From assembly GCA_036785705.1 (NCBI GenBank), contig JAWUZG010000027.1, positions 3,205,501 to 3,269,500 of the forward strand: a stretch of DNA of 64,000 nt, given 5' to 3'. Both the position numbers and the translations under genes were made by a program. Shown here piece after piece: positions 1 through 12,669 of the stretch (its first letter is position 1; each line of letters begins with the position of its first letter). The notes under the pieces are model-generated. The model ran no database searches and had not been told where the DNA came from. It was given only the letters and a program-made list of their open reading frames with translations. The stretch is from Acanthornis magna (Eukaryota > Chordata > Aves > Passeriformes > Acanthizidae).

Positions 1-341
1 CCCTTCACCTTTGATAAGTTCTGTCCATTAGCACATTGGCCCTTCATTCTCCAATCACACCCTCAGGTGATGATGTTCACCACCCCAAGCCTGCTCACCC
101 AGCTCACAGTTGTTTACATATTTTCGGGCCCTAAGGCAACGAATATATAATTGAATCTGTGTTCAGAGAGCCTTGTTTGGCCAAAGGTGCTGGAACAGAG
201 GATTTTAGCACTTTGTAAGAAGCACAGAACTACAGCAAGTTACAGATACAGGAAGAGTAAAGAACTAGAAATAATTAAGGCATCAGCTCCAGCCATAAAT
301 TTCAATCACCATCCATTTCTTTGCAGATCTCCTGGGGTATT
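1..341. other. Unique AT-rich sequence, no gene seen
   Basis: I see no recognisable repeat, RNA or coding exon here. A short open frame begins at 151 and runs into the neighbouring CR1 copy, so it is not a credible gene. Confidence 0.5.
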
Positions 342-706
342 GAATCATGGGATCACAGAATGGTTTGGGTTGGAAGGGATCTCAAAGATCATTTCATTCC
401 ATGCCTGCCATGGCAGGGACACCTTCCACTGTCCCAGGCTGCTCCAAGCCCTGTCCAGCCTGGCCTGGGACACTGCCAGGGATCCAGGGGCAGCCACAGC
501 TTCTCTGGGCACCTGTGCCAGGGTCTCCTCACCCTCACAGGGAAGAATTTCTTCCCAATATCTAATCTAAACCTGCTCTTTGTCAGTCTGAAGCCATTCC
601 CCCCTGTCCTGTCCCTCCATCCCTTGTCCCCAGTCCCTCTCCAGCTCTCCTGGAGCTCCTTTGGCACTGGGAGGGGCTCTGAGCTCTCCCCAGAGCCTTC
701 TCCTCA
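342..706 (-). mobile_element. CR1 LINE, 5'-truncated 3' end, reverse strand
   Basis: CR1 is the dominant avian non-LTR retrotransposon. Most copies are 5'-truncated and keep only the 3' end. Here the left edge carries the complement of the CR1 octamer tail (atcatgggatcacagaatgg), followed by the complement of the usual final block (ggtttgggttggaaggga). On the minus strand the text continues through the familiar stretches about an amount 'gcccagagaagctgtggctg' and 'ctggcagtgtcccaggccag'. The copy ends near 706, where the resemblance to CR1 stops, so it is a truncated, dead copy of about 365 bp. Open frames across it on both strands are by-products of its GC-rich sequence, not genes. It belongs to the same subfamily as the forward copy at 53588-53862. 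Seen: sequence blocks and tail. Known: CR1 structure. The exact subfamily cannot be settled by eye. Confidence 0.92.
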
Positions 707-1310
707 AGTTGTTTTATCTAACCACTGGGGAGACCTACTCTTGCAGATTCCTGAGACCTGACAGTGGTTTGCAATTTGAGATAAATGGTACCAACAGAGG
801 TCTTAAAAGAGATTATCCAGTAAGCCTTTGGAGACCTTAGGGTTCCAGAGCCAGTACGGTCTAATGTGCACAACAGGACTCTCTGACAGTCCTGTTGGGA
901 TTTCCCCTCAATTACAGCTGGCAGGAAGGGAAAGAAAGATTTAATTAGCACAGAAGAGCCGCATTGCCTTCCAAGTACTCAGCAAAAGAATCTTTGGAAC
1001 ACAGAAGTGAGCAAGGTGGGAGAGGGGAAGGTCCTTTGGGCGTGCAGAAATTTGAGTGAGCTGGATTAATTTGCCAACTGTACCACACATTTCCTTCATA
1101 ATCCTGGGCAAATACTTGGGTCAAGTTTACAGAAAAATAAATTCAGTTCTTCTGGCTTCCTTAGATGCTAAAATAACCCATCAGACTTTTCAAAGGCAAA
1201 CTGCAACTCGGCTGTCAGTCTCCCTGAAAATGTTACAAGCTGACCCACCCTGAAGGCTTTTAAAGATCTACCCCTATCTGTTGAGGTTATACATCTTAAA
1301 GTATTCAGAG
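707..1310. other. Unique sequence between CR1 and MIR-like relic
   Basis: I see no repeat family, RNA gene or exon in this stretch. Frames of 65-77 codons occur, but they have no recognisable domain and no clear splice context. Confidence 0.45.
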
Positions 1311-1431
1311 CTCTGCTTTACTTCCACATCTGTAAAATTTTGTGTTCCTCCTCTGTGTGCTGAGGAAAAAAGTTTGTAATGTCCATGAAGCAGCTTTGAG
1401 AATCCTCAGAGCTAAGATCATTTAAGTGCCC
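1311..1431 (+). mobile_element. MIR-like / CORE-SINE relic
   Basis: The block reads as a decayed amniote MIR-type SINE. A 'catctgtaaaa' motif lies near 1327, and about 60 bp on comes 'gcagctttgagaatcctcag' followed by 'atcatttaagtgc'. The second part parallels the L2/MIR 3' region in which a 'gctttgagatcctc' motif precedes a 'gctatataagtgc' motif. Copies of this age predate birds and are strongly diverged, so the edges are approximate. It could instead be the 3' end of an L2/CR1-like LINE sharing that tail. No target-site duplications are recognisable. Confidence 0.5.
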
Positions 1432-3498
1432 AGATGGACTCAGGGCCTCTGTTTCATGGGGACAATCTCCCACTCCTGGCGTTGACAAGAAGGAACTGGG
1501 ACTCTACAAATGCCACACTCATGATCATGAGATGCCACAGATGCCAGGGCAGGTTGCTCTAAACTCAGTGGGGAGTCTTGCCTTCAGTTATGGGAATGAG
1601 GAGGGCACTTTTCACTCCTTCTCTTGACTGGGGCAAGTGCCCCTTCGAGCATGTGTCTGTATTGAGCTCACCTGTTTGCTGTGAAGGTTATTAGACAGAA
1701 TCTCATTATAAAGCAGAGATGTTTAGATCAAGATCTGACTTCCCTTTCTAAATTTAGCAATGTTCTTTGACAGCCGCAGGATACTTAACCAAACAATTCA
1801 GATCCTGGTTTTGAGGGATGAAAACTATGTCAATACAGACATCTAATGTATTTTCAGAGTCCTAAATGTTTCTTAAAATACCCTATGTTTACCATAAAGG
1901 TCTCTAGCTTGCTTAAAATTTAACTAAAACATTGGACTTGGATGCAGTAGAATTAATGAACCCACTCAAGACCGAACTCCTGGCATGACAGATCACCCTC
2001 ATAGCGCTCCCTCAGAAAGAACACAAGTGTTTCTTGAATGTATTTTTCCAGAATAATTTACTTCTCATTAAGGTGAGATTAGCACAGGTGAAGACATGGA
2101 ATACCTGCAGAAGTTCTCTCTTTGATCACTCAGCTGGATCCAGCAGAAGTCGAAGGTCAAAGGCCTTGCCAGCAGGAATTTCACACAACTGATTCCACAT
2201 TCTGCAGCTGTTCTGAGCGGGACCTGTCAGGAAGACATATCAACAGTTTTTTCTGCAGGCACATAAGAGCAGAGGGAGAGCAGATTAATAATGTTAGAGT
2301 ATCACCCTCAAGCTGGGCAGGAATCGGTGTCACCCTTAAGGTGGGCACAGTAAAACATCTGCTGTGGCCAAGGACTGTCAGCTTCTATCTGTGCCAAGCA
2401 CAGCTCTGTAGGGCTGCACTCTTGTAGACACAAGCCAAGACAGACATAAGAGGTCTATACTCTGATTTTTTCCTAAGGATATCTCCACAAGAACATCTTT
2501 GCTTGAGGATCATGTATTTTTTATATATATTTTCCATAAAAATCAACAGTCTTTCTCTAGTATTCAACTCATTATCGACATTCCCCACTTCGCCACATCA
2601 ACATTTTATTTGAAGTATCAGTCACAGCATCCCATCAAAATTTAATAGCCACTTTCTATAATTGAACCATATTAACTCTTGGTTTCACCTATGCTGAGGT
2701 TTATCCTTCTCCTTCTTTTAAAATTCTAATGATATTAAAAATACAACACCTTTCTACAGAATGACTCAGAGTTGCATAATATTTCTTTCTTCAGCTCAAG
2801 GGAAAGGAAAGAGATACAAGCAGAGGCAGAAGAATTCTCTATCCCAGTCTACAGCTTTATACTGAATCCTGAGTTCAAACCAACAGGGCTTTTAAGAAAA
2901 ATGTCAACAACTGTAACAGTTACATAAGACATAGTTAGAAAAATATTTTGCAAGGAAAAATGACAGTTTCTGTCACTTGAGAAGATGATTTATACTTCAG
3001 CTTTAGAATGCAAGCAGTCAACATGTGACCTGACATTTACTAAAGGAAATCAAAGAGATGTTGAGCGAGATTACAAAAGGCAAAGCACTGATTGCCCTCT
3101 ACCAGCAGTTCCTCTCCGTACTACAGAAAGATCTGCAGAGTCTTCCTCTCAACATTATGCAAAAAAAATAGAAAGGGAGGTCACAAGAACAGCTCTCCCT
3201 GTTGTCACTTTGTGCTGACTTGCTCCAGTTACGAAGGCCATCTGGTGCTGTTTGTGCTGCCTTTGTGCCTTGTGTCTTGTGTTGTTCTTTACGGACGACA
3301 AGGATTCACAGGTCACATCAGCTGTGCTTTAAGTTACTCTGCAAGAGAATCTGATGGTGGAAGCTGTGCCTAAAGAGTGTATAGCTGCTGGTAACAGAAC
3401 ACGGTGGAAAGGATGGCAGGTGCAGGGGTGTCCCGAGAGGAAGGATGGCAGCTCAGGTGAGCTGGGCTTCCTCACTGCCTCTGTTACACTCTTCCTGT
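1432..3498. other. Unique AT-rich sequence, no gene seen
   Basis: This 2-kb stretch has no recognisable transposon, tRNA or coding exon. A 101-codon frame at 2122-2427 has no domain, signal peptide or splice context that I can support, and I treat it as chance. Confidence 0.45.
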
Positions 3499-3645
3499 AG
3501 GGCCTGAAGTGGTTACATAACCCTTTAGGGCTCAGTTTTATCACTTGTTAAACGGATATCATAATTCCCTGTCTCACAGTGATACTGTGAGGCTTATTCA
3601 TTAATGGGTTCAACTCAATGCTGGGCAGATGGTCAATACAAATTT
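3499..3645 (+). mobile_element. MIR relic (CORE-SINE)
   Basis: The order of motifs follows the MIR consensus. 'gggcctgaagtggttacata' stands for the gggcaagttacttaac block. It is followed by 'ggctcagttttatcacttgt' (cctcagtttcctcatctgt), then an acggatatcataatt block, then 'ctcacagtgatactgtgagg' (cctcatagggttgttgtgagg), then 'ttaatgggttcaa', and finally 'ctgggcagatggtcaata' (the cctggcacatagtaagcgctcaata block). Collinear similarity over about 145 bp is much better than chance. It is ancient and inert, and of use mainly as evidence of shared amniote ancestry. Boundaries are approximate to about 20 bp. Confidence 0.65.
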
Positions 3646-5431
3646 TATGCACCACTGAAGTAACATTTAACCTCAGGACTTAAGTGGCATATAGCCTTGT
3701 GCTGGTCTCTTAGCAGTCACTGGATAAATACTATGCATTCACTTCACTGAAAATATTTGAGAGTCTGGAGTTGTTAGCAGTGCTGATTTTGCATCCCTTA
3801 AGTTACAGATTTTCAGGATGCCAAATGTAAAAGGACACATTCTTTAAATGCAGTGCAAAACAGGTACTAAGTGCATCTCCTTAAGGAGAGAGGATAAGAG
3901 AGGAAGAGAAAATAATAACACTGCTGCACTGAGCATACAGGGGTTTAAATGAGTCCATTAAATGAGCATTTTAAAGTCTCAAGAATGACCATTGATAGTA
4001 TCTGGAGGGATTTCAGTTTAGTGTTGGGAGAAGGGTTATTTTTAAGGGCCTCAGCCAAAAAACCAATTCATTGAATGTGATTGCCATTCACCTGCAGAAA
4101 CACAGCTACAATTCAGCATTGTAATGAATTTAAAGGTGCATCTCAAAGTTATTTATAACCACATAAATATTTAGTTCGCTTACTGTGGCAATCACACAGA
4201 AGAAAAAAGTTCTTTTCCAAACACCTTTTCCAAGGTTTCTGAGGACTATTTTTAAACTTTATTGCCACAAGTAATGTACCATGAAGACCTAAGCACCAGC
4301 AAGAAATGAATCTCCTGTGTGATTGCTATGCATACCTTGTCATTTCCTCTGCAGAGATGACCAATTTTCCCTTCTTTCATTTTCTAACTTGGTTCTCCAG
4401 TAAGTCATCCTTTCTGTTCCTAAAGAGCAAGAAAGAAAAAAAAATAAATTTATGTGTTATCCTTATAAGGGAAAATGTGAGGAACAGACATACAGATATT
4501 AAATACAGCCTTCCAAAGTCTTTTCTGCAGGTGAGGAATCTGTTTCAGTAGAAGGCCAGTGTCCCACTGCAAACTTATTCTGGAAGCCTTAATTGAGGGT
4601 AAGTAGGGCATGAATGGCACTTTGTAGAGGGATGACTTTACCCTCAGGGGTGAAGGACAAGATTCCTGAGACCAGTCAATTTAATTGCTGCAAACCTTGA
4701 AAGCTGTGAGTAAAAAAAGTCTCCTCTACTTTCACAGCCAAGCGAGTTTAAAAAAAAGTTACCAGATAAAAATATTTCAGCCTTTACTCCTAAATATCAT
4801 CCTCGTTTTCAGACCTTGAAAATTACCATACCAATCACCAGTAGAAAGATCAACTGTAGTCACACTAATTGACCAAGCATGGACATCAATACACCAGGTA
4901 TAAATTACTCCAAAAATGCAGAATTCAGCAGTTTAGTCTCAGTAGCCAGGGACACTAACATTTTTGATAATGCATTTGTGTCAGTAATACCTTCACATAT
5001 GCTTTCTAACCATAGTCAAGTACAGAAACCACTATCTCATGTATAAACACACAGTATGGTGAAATAACAATTCCTGATTTCTTGCATTATGATGGTGATA
5101 GAACTATGGGGAACATGAAAAAACACTCTGTCATGTCCCCACTATGAGAAAGGGGGAGGAGCTGAGATTCACAGATCCCCTCGGTGTGGATTAAGGTGAG
5201 ATAACACTCAAAGCCCATAATGAACAACTCTAATGGCACAAATATTCTATAAATGGCGACCCTCTCACAACTATATCCACCTAAGCTATGCAGAAACACT
5301 GAATTTAGTGGAACAAGTTTTCAGTAAACATCAGCTCTCTCAACAATTATATCCACTAAAACTGCAGAAATGCCACCTGTAATGGAACAAATATTCAGTT
5401 AACCCTCTCCCAAGTGAGACTGACTCTGAAA
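3646..5431. other. Unique AT-rich sequence, no gene seen
   Basis: I find no repeat family, structural RNA or exon here. A frame of 81 codons at 4306-4551 is lysine- and phenylalanine-rich from low-complexity DNA and does not resemble a protein family. Confidence 0.45.
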
Positions 5432-5500
5432 TGGGCTCAGTTGGTCAGGGCATGGTGCTGATAACCCCCAGGTTTTGGGTTCCATCCCTGTCCCACCCTT
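5432..5500 (+). mobile_element. tRNA-Ile-derived SINE head (TguSINE1-like)
   Basis: The segment aligns with the internal part of a tRNA-Ile gene. It has an A-box and D-arm (gctcagttggtcaggg), an anticodon arm (ggtgctgataa, where position 34-36 reads GAT), and a B-box and T-arm (gttttgggttccatccctg). In tRNA-Ile the T-arm core would read ggttcgatccc, so the copy carries B-box mutations. The 5' acceptor strand is not recognisable and no CCA or matching acceptor stem closes it, so it is not a functional tRNA. Passerines carry a tRNA-Ile-headed, CR1-tailed SINE (TguSINE1), and this is the best explanation. A CR1-like tail is not evident downstream, so the copy is either 3'-truncated, heavily diverged, or simply a tRNA-Ile pseudogene. 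Confidence 0.7.
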
Positions 5501-5827
5501 AGGGTGCAGTCTGAACTCACAGTGCAATTACCTGGGCCTCATCCCTTACACACTCCACATTAATGGCTCTGGGTCATTCCAAAGAAATGATGCTGTGATT
5601 GTTCTCTCTCTCATCACGTTGCATGCTAAATCTATTCACTTCTTTACTGCTTCTAGGTTTTTTTCAGCTAATTCTGCTGCTGTTTTATGAAGACAGGTTA
5701 TTTTTCACCACAACCTCCTTAAAATTTGCCTATATGTAACAGCCCATCAAATCTTCTCGGAATGCTGTTTTCCTCCAACAAAACACACCTCCTATTCTGG
5801 CATTTTTCAATCTTTGACCACTACAAT
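5501..5827. other. Sequence downstream of the SINE head
   Basis: I looked for a CR1-like SINE tail with the octamer repeat and did not find one. I see no other repeat, RNA gene or exon. Confidence 0.4.
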
Positions 5828-5925
5828 ATCCAAGTGTTTCACAACTCCTTTTGAATGTCACCGCCACAACCTCACAGGAGAAAAATTACTGCCTTTGTTT
5901 ACAGAACAGAAAGGTAAAGAGACAG
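5828..5925 (-). mobile_element. MIR-like relic, reverse strand
   Basis: Read on the plus strand, the block follows the complement of the MIR/CORE-SINE 3' half. It has 'aagtgtttcacaactcc', then a run around 'cacaacctcacaggag', then 'attactgcctttgtttacag' and 'aacagaaaggtaaagagac'. These stand for the gctttacaa, cctcacaacaacc, ttattatccccattttacag and gaggaaactgaggcacaga motifs. Similarity is collinear but weak. The assignment is by eye, and an L2 fragment with the same tail is the main alternative. Confidence 0.45.
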
Positions 5926-8900
5926 GGAGAGGGTACAGCTCACTTTTACTGTCTCAGTTGAGGTGATAGGATTGCACAGAGTGTCCATACAGACAGGATC
6001 CTTCAGAGAGAAATCTGCAGTACATTCTCTAACATCCCAACCCCTCAGGAGCCTCTCTTTTCTCTCTCCATAGCAGCAGCTTTGGAATAACAATTACCTA
6101 CACATGCACCTAAATTAGATCTAAATGCAAGTGAATGTTCTCTTCACTGCCAAGTCTGAGAGCAAAGTCCTATAAAGACTTAAGCATCCTAAAAATTAGG
6201 ATTGGGTTACCCACTGTGAGATGATACCTGGCCTTGGAATGAAAGGCAGTAAGGCATCAGAGTTCCCATCATCATCACACAATCTACAAGGAGAGCTAAC
6301 AGTCTGGTTCATCTTTTTTAAAGCCACCACCTTGGCACTGCTTTGTTTGGCTCTAGTGGTCAGAGATCAGCTCCTCTTCCTCAGCTCTGCTGGTGATGTA
6401 ATGCTTTGCTCTCTACTGAGCTCACTCTGACATGTGCCAGTACATCTGTGTACCATTCTGAACAGCTGAAAGAATTTATTTTAAATTGTCACTCAGTTTA
6501 TTAACAAAGAAGAAAAATGCATGTGTATATTTTTCCTTCAAACAGAATATAGGTACTGTACAAAAATGTACACGAAAATAATCTTTAGCCTCAGTCAGAC
6601 ATCTGGCCAATGGGAACCTACAGGCAGAAAAGAGTCCAGGCACAAGATGGGATAGAAATGGTAAAGATAAAGAAACTCTTCAAACTTGACAGCCTTAAGG
6701 CTGTATAAAGAGTATGGGTTGATACAGTGCCACACCGAGATTTCATAGACATGGTTTGCAGACTATTCCATTATTACAGTACAATCCTGCAGATGCTCAG
6801 ACACGAAGAGCTTTACTCAGTCATGTCAGTGTTTTCATGACTGGGTCTTAAATTTCTTCTCCAGAGAGTTAATAAGAAAGCCCTCTCTCTTTGGCTGTAG
6901 AAGAGCAACAGTTGCCAGATATATTTCTGCTGAAACATAAGAATGCACAACAAGAAACATCATATTAAACTTGCATCCTGAAATACACAACTCCTGTGCT
7001 CCAGGGGCTTCAAGGACTTACTGAAATATGGAACTCAGATTAAAGATATGTTTATGTATTAGTCTGAATGGGGACATTACTGAACATCAGGGATCTTGTT
7101 CCCAAACAACAAATATGATCTTCTTTAGCAAGAACTGTATTTTAACATTCTGAGTAAAAGCAAAAAGAGGCGAATGGCAGGAGTATGTTAACTACAGTCT
7201 TGGAGGCAGCCAAGTGACCCAGCCCGAGAGTCAGAGAACTAATGATAATGCATCTCCAGAGAAGAGTGTGACATTTCCTTTGCACTCCGTATCTACACCC
7301 TGAGACAGCTAAGCAAGTCTATATTTAGTTTTGGCCCCAGGTAAGGAACTGGTGGTTCCTCACTTCTGCAATGTACCAAAAAAAAGGTGCTAAGGATAAC
7401 CTCAGCCACTAATGGCTGACACAGGAAATCAGTGTACCTGGTTTAGCTGAACCTGGGTATGAATTTTTGAAGGCCCATGGGATAAACCACCCTTCACCAT
7501 GGCAGGTTTCAATACAACAGGATTGCTGTTTTACCTCGTGATTGTTGAAACTGAACTCTTACACATCATGACAGGAGTGCAATATAAAATACTGGATGTT
7601 GTAGGACTGACACTTGTGTCTGCGAAAATGGAAAAGCCCCAGTATAGTGCAGAACTGTGCAAGATGTTTACTTTGTGGGAGGAAAGGGGAAATTATCCTT
7701 CTGATTGATTAACCCCTTATCCCAACAACATAACCGACTGGAGCCCCACTGAAGTAGGATCTCCACAAAGTGGCACAACTAATCCCCTGTTAGGAAAGTG
7801 TTGGCTATTAATCTTTTCTGGAATACTTCATATTTGCAAAAGATATCCTAGATGTGGTAACTACAGATATTTTATGTGCCCATAAGCTCTACAGCCTGAC
7901 TTCAACTTTACTAAAACACTTTTGTGCAAAATGCAAACTTCTGTGACGTGATGCCACTTCAACTAACAACAGAAAATAACTTCTACAGTCCAAGTCCTCA
8001 AAACACAGAATCACTGAATATTGATTCAGCCCAGAATTCTTACATTCTGAGGATTTTTAACGGAGGAGACTGTGTCTCTCAAACTTTTGTTTAACATACA
8101 TGCATACTGAAATAGCCACATGCTTCTCAGGTCACAATTCACAATCAAATGCTGCAACACAGTATGGGCAGGAAGAACATCACTGCAGATGGAGAAATGC
8201 TGAAACTGAAGTAGAGTTAATTCAGGACCTTCAGAGCTTGATTCACTGCAGCTCACTGCTAGTAGAACTGCAGCCTCCTCTTAGCCATCAATACCTGGTG
8301 CTAGGATTCATACATTACCGAAAATTTCCATGGACAAGCTTTAAAAACAAAACCAAAATGCAGATATTATCAACAAGGCCTTGTGAAAACAATCATACGA
8401 ACTGTGAATGCAACAGCAGATGTCTGCTTGCAGATATTTCAGTCCACTCACAGTGTAACAGGAGCCACTCAGCTGCTGGGGGGTGTTCCCTGGAAATCAC
8501 CTGTGTGCAGGTAAGAGCACCTGAGGCTCCTCGGGACCTGCTTGGGGGAACAGTATGCTTTCCTTAAGAACTTACTGCTCCTTTACACAAAATATGGCAA
8601 GGGCTAGAAGAAGTACTGGCAGGTGAAATTCCCAATGAGTTGGTTGGGAAAACCAAGCAAGGTGGCCAGAAAACATATGGCTCACTGGGTCCTGAGCTGA
8701 ATCAGCAGCTGTGTTTGATAATGGTTTTCATCCTTCTTTTTTTGTCTTTAACAAGGAAGACTTATAACTCTTGATGTAAACCTATATTGTAGAATGTGCT
8801 GAACAAATATTTCATCAAAGGGGAAAAGTTTATCTTGGAGTCATTTTGCTGCCAAATGATTTATTAGAACTCGGAGCCAAACCAGGTAAAAGCCCTAAGG

Positions 8901-9856
8901 AAGTGCTGTATCTTTCAAATAATTCAACTCCAAGAAGAGTTAAACTCTGCACATGGGAGGGCTGGGGTTTGTTAGGAAGGTGGGGAGCACAGTCTTGCAA
9001 AACAAGCAAAGATTTCCTACACATATGTCTGTGCAATTCTCAGCATCAATACCTGAAAAAGGAGCAGGCATTAAAGAAATGCACACTTAAAGCCATGACT
9101 AATGAGGATACTTCTGTATCACAAAGTCTGGATTAGCCAGTGAATCTTTCAAACAATCTAAGTTGAAAAATAGCATTTGGCAAAGTCCACTGACATCTGC
9201 CACCACTTTCTTTAGCCTGCTGCATTCCCTGAAGGTACTGCCTGTGAGCTGCCCTGCAGAACCACAGCACAGCAACTGCAGACAGCAGGGAATGCAGACA
9301 GACATGCAAAGTGTTTAAAATAGGAAACACAGCCTCTGTGCTGGGGGCTGCTACAACAGGTGTATATATATATATTGGGAGCTCATATTAATGAGGCTTC
9401 TGTTACACGTTCGGGGCGGCCAGCAGCCTTTTCAGAAGCCGATGGGTATTTTGGTTAAAGTCAGACAGAGTAACCTCATAGTAACCTCAAGTCTGGCTCC
9501 CAGCCACAGGGAGGACTCTGAAGGACTGTCCCTTGGTGCTGCATTGATTAGATTTCTTCCCATAATACACCCAGTGTTTTTGCTCAGTAAACCTTACTAA
9601 CAACTGAATCAAGAATAAAGAGTGAGAGGGGAAATAAAAGCTGATCTCCATGTGAAAATGGGCCATAAAATTAACAAGGTTCTCAGCATCAAGTAATTCT
9701 GTCTGCTCTATTGTGGCCAGAAAGTCAGAGCCTGTAAAACACACACGCAAGCAAGTACAAGAAAAAAAACCAAAAAAAGCAGAATTTATAAAGCAAGTTG
9801 AATATTCAAAGATACAACACCTAAGAAATCTAAAAGCTTAACTTCCCCCCCTACAT
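5926..9856. other. Unique AT-rich sequence, no convincing gene
   Basis: This 4-kb stretch holds no transposon I recognise apart from a (TA)n run at 9362-9375. The longest frame, 155 codons at 8100-8567 on the plus strand, contains an in-frame strong splice-donor match (cag|gtaagag at the 8510/8511 junction). It has no persuasive acceptor and no recognisable domain, so I do not call it a gene. Confidence 0.45.
9362..9375. repeat. (TA)n microsatellite
   Basis: A run of alternating TA dinucleotides, about seven units. Such runs are commonly length-polymorphic, but this one is short. Confidence 0.8.
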
Positions 9857-9898
9857 TTAAATATTTCCTTGTATTTTAAATATTTGCCTTGTATTTCC
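9857..9898. repeat. Two-copy 20/21-bp AT-rich tandem duplication
   Basis: The unit 'taaatatttccttgtatt' is followed at once by 'taaatatttgccttgtattt', differing by one inserted G. It is a simple local duplication of AT-rich sequence with no sign of function. Confidence 0.7.
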
Positions 9899-12669
9899 AT
9901 ATATTATACATGCATAAATTTTGGATACTAGTTATCCTGGCTAACACAGATTTTCCACCATCGTTTATGGTGCTGTGGAAGTGCTAATATGCAAGTCTCC
10001 TAATTTCTGTCTTGCAGCATCAACAGTGCATAAAAAGCACCTTTACAAAAACAAACAAAAACAGCCACACACTCTTAAACAATATGTGCATGATAACCTG
10101 GGACAGACCGAGTCTCCAGGGTAGTAATTTTTCCTCTAGGAACATGTGGGTGTATGATAATCCCAAAACACTTTCTAATCTAAATACTGGATACTGAGAG
10201 TGCCCTGCTGTGGATCAGCAGTATTTTTTGCTAGAATGATCCTTAGTTGCTGAAAAGGAAACCAAACCCCAAATCACTGCCATTGGAAAGACAACTGTAA
10301 CACTGAACATTCCAAATGAACAGCCCATTTCTTTAAGAAAGGAACACCACTTTCTATCAATAATGAGTCATCTGAATAACAAGCTCTGAATAACAATTAT
10401 AACATTCACTTACTTGGTAATTCATGTAAGAAAAACTATGATCTTTCTAACATAAACATAACCTACTACCAAGTATTGGAATTGAAAGGATGAACAGGAT
10501 TGTCATGACTTCAGCTCATCCACACTGCATGGTAATGGATGAAGGAAGCAGAATAAGCATTTTGCAACATCTAGAGTAAGATGGGGACATAATACACAGG
10601 ACTGCTTTAATAAGGCATGTGGGAATACACAAATAATTAATTTCTGTCTTCTCTAATAACACGTGCTCTCAGAAAGGGCTGTCCCCCCAAAATGGTCAGT
10701 CTAGAAAGGAAGACAGGTGTGGCATGCAATGTAATTTTTAAAGGTCTATAGCTGCAGGATACCAGACTAAATCTTAAGTAGATCTATTCATATTATCACA
10801 ACTGCGACCTAATAAATTAGAAGAAAACAACCCCTTCTTGCTACATGAAAACAGGTGTCTAATATCAAAGGGAAACAATGGTAAGGACCTTAAAATACTG
10901 GCATTTGTCTGAGGTTCTTGTCCCTGAAATAATTTAAATGAATGGCTCTGGTAATGTGAAGAAGCAATGATCAGACAGCAAATAGCCAAGTAAAAAGTCA
11001 GCACCACAAGAAGTCAGCACCACACAGCTGATGCTGAATGTTAGCAAGCATTTTTGCTTCTGGAAACATGGGCACTGCAAGTTTTAGAATTTCATTTAAA
11101 AAGCTGTTATGACAACTTCTGACCCTTTGCTGTTAACTATGGTAAAGGAATGAAAGCTTGGCACTAGTTTATATTCCTAGTGCTTATCTGTAACAGCCTT
11201 GGGGTATCCAAACACTGGGCAAATGAAGTGCTTGTGAACTACTTGCAAAAACTTGCAATCTAGATTCAGAGGTGAAAGGTCTTACTTCAAAATAATTAAG
11301 AAAAAAAATTAGAAAAAACAATCTCAAGAACTTCAGGAAAAAAAGATATTTTTCATGGAGGTACATATTTTGCACAAATGGTGCTTCAAATATTGAAATA
11401 CAACTGAAGTTTTTTCAGTGCCCTGCCCTTCCTATATCCAACATCTCCTTTTCAGAAATGGCTCAGAAGAGAATCAGATACTTGATATTCCCTACTGTGG
11501 CACTCGGTCCTCTACCACTCAGACAAGCAACACATGGAACTGCAGGATGAATTCAATGTGCACTAACCACAAACCTTGTAAGAGGGTCTTTCATTTGTAC
11601 AATAGATAGTTAGGTATGGTGAACTAAACCCATATATACTCACAAATGTATCTGACATATAAATGCACAATAACTTACAAGATGAAACACGGAATGGGAG
11701 GAGACATAGTGGACCAGACAAACACAAAATACAAGCCCTTGTTACTGCTATTAAAAAAAAAAAATCCTTTCAGATAGTGCCTAAGATAGCAAAGCAGCAA
11801 ATGATTTAAAGAAGTCTTGGCTCAAATATCCTGCTTGATGGGACAGCTGTCACTAGGAAGGATGCACTTACATCTGCAAATTACAAATCACACTATTGCT
11901 GCTATGAATGCATAAAGTTAGGAAGGACTATCATAAGCTGCCTTGTACTTTCAAGGCAGTTATTTTGAATTAATGGAAAAACACTTATTAATCCCCCAAG
12001 GAAGCCAGATTTCAGACACCACATAAAAAAAGCTCTTCTGGATGAGGAAAGCAAACCTTATTAACTCCTAGTTACACCTTCAGAGAATTGAATAGAAATC
12101 CAGATGTCTTAACTCTGTAACCTATGATCTGTGTCCAGATCATCTGTGCTTTTGGCTCCAATTTCACCTCAACTACACTTGCCTTCATTGAGTTATTTTT
12201 TGTTATATAAATACCTATTTGTGGAGGCTACTGTTCAAGTGAAACCAAAAATCTCATTCAGAACTTCCCCCTTATTTATCTTGAGGCAACAAGAGTGTTT
12301 GAAATTAATTAATAACTTTTTGGTCCAATGTAGTGGTCCTACCAGTTTCAGGACTGAAAACACTGTTGCTTGCTGTTCCTATATAAAAAAGCAAAGCCTT
12401 TGATCAATACAAGATTGAGAGTCAGTCTCAGAAAATAAGCGACCCACGAAAAACTCACTCACAAGAAAATCCACATGAAAGTGGAAATAGAGGTGCTGTA
12501 AAGGTATGCTCTCACTGTAGCTGGTTATTGGCTGGAATATCCTGCTGATACTTTCATATTCAAGTTGTGTTAAAATCCTCTCAGTTAATAAGCTGTTAAC
12601 ATGACTGAGTTACGTATATCACAATTTTATCACCAACAACAGTAACAGGTATATTTGCAGCACACTGGA
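9899..12669. other. Unique AT-rich sequence with one small duplication
   Basis: There is no exon or RNA gene that I can support. The stretch includes the 16-bp duplication at 10995-11026 and a 12-A run at 11753-11764. No CR1, LTR or SINE was recognised. Confidence 0.45.
10995..11026. repeat. Two-copy 16-bp tandem duplication
   Basis: 'aagtcagcaccacaag' is followed directly by 'aagtcagcaccacaca'. The copies match at 14 of 16 positions, consistent with a fairly recent slippage or duplication event. Confidence 0.8.

Noticed and set aside
389..761. Overlapping open frames of 72-146 codons on both strands
   Set aside because: They lie largely in a CR1 3' end whose GC-rich sequence leaves several frames open by chance. 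The same frames recur in the sister copy at 53.6 kb.
5432..5500. Functional tRNA-Ile gene
   Set aside because: The acceptor stem cannot be closed and the B-box is altered, so it is a SINE head or pseudogene.
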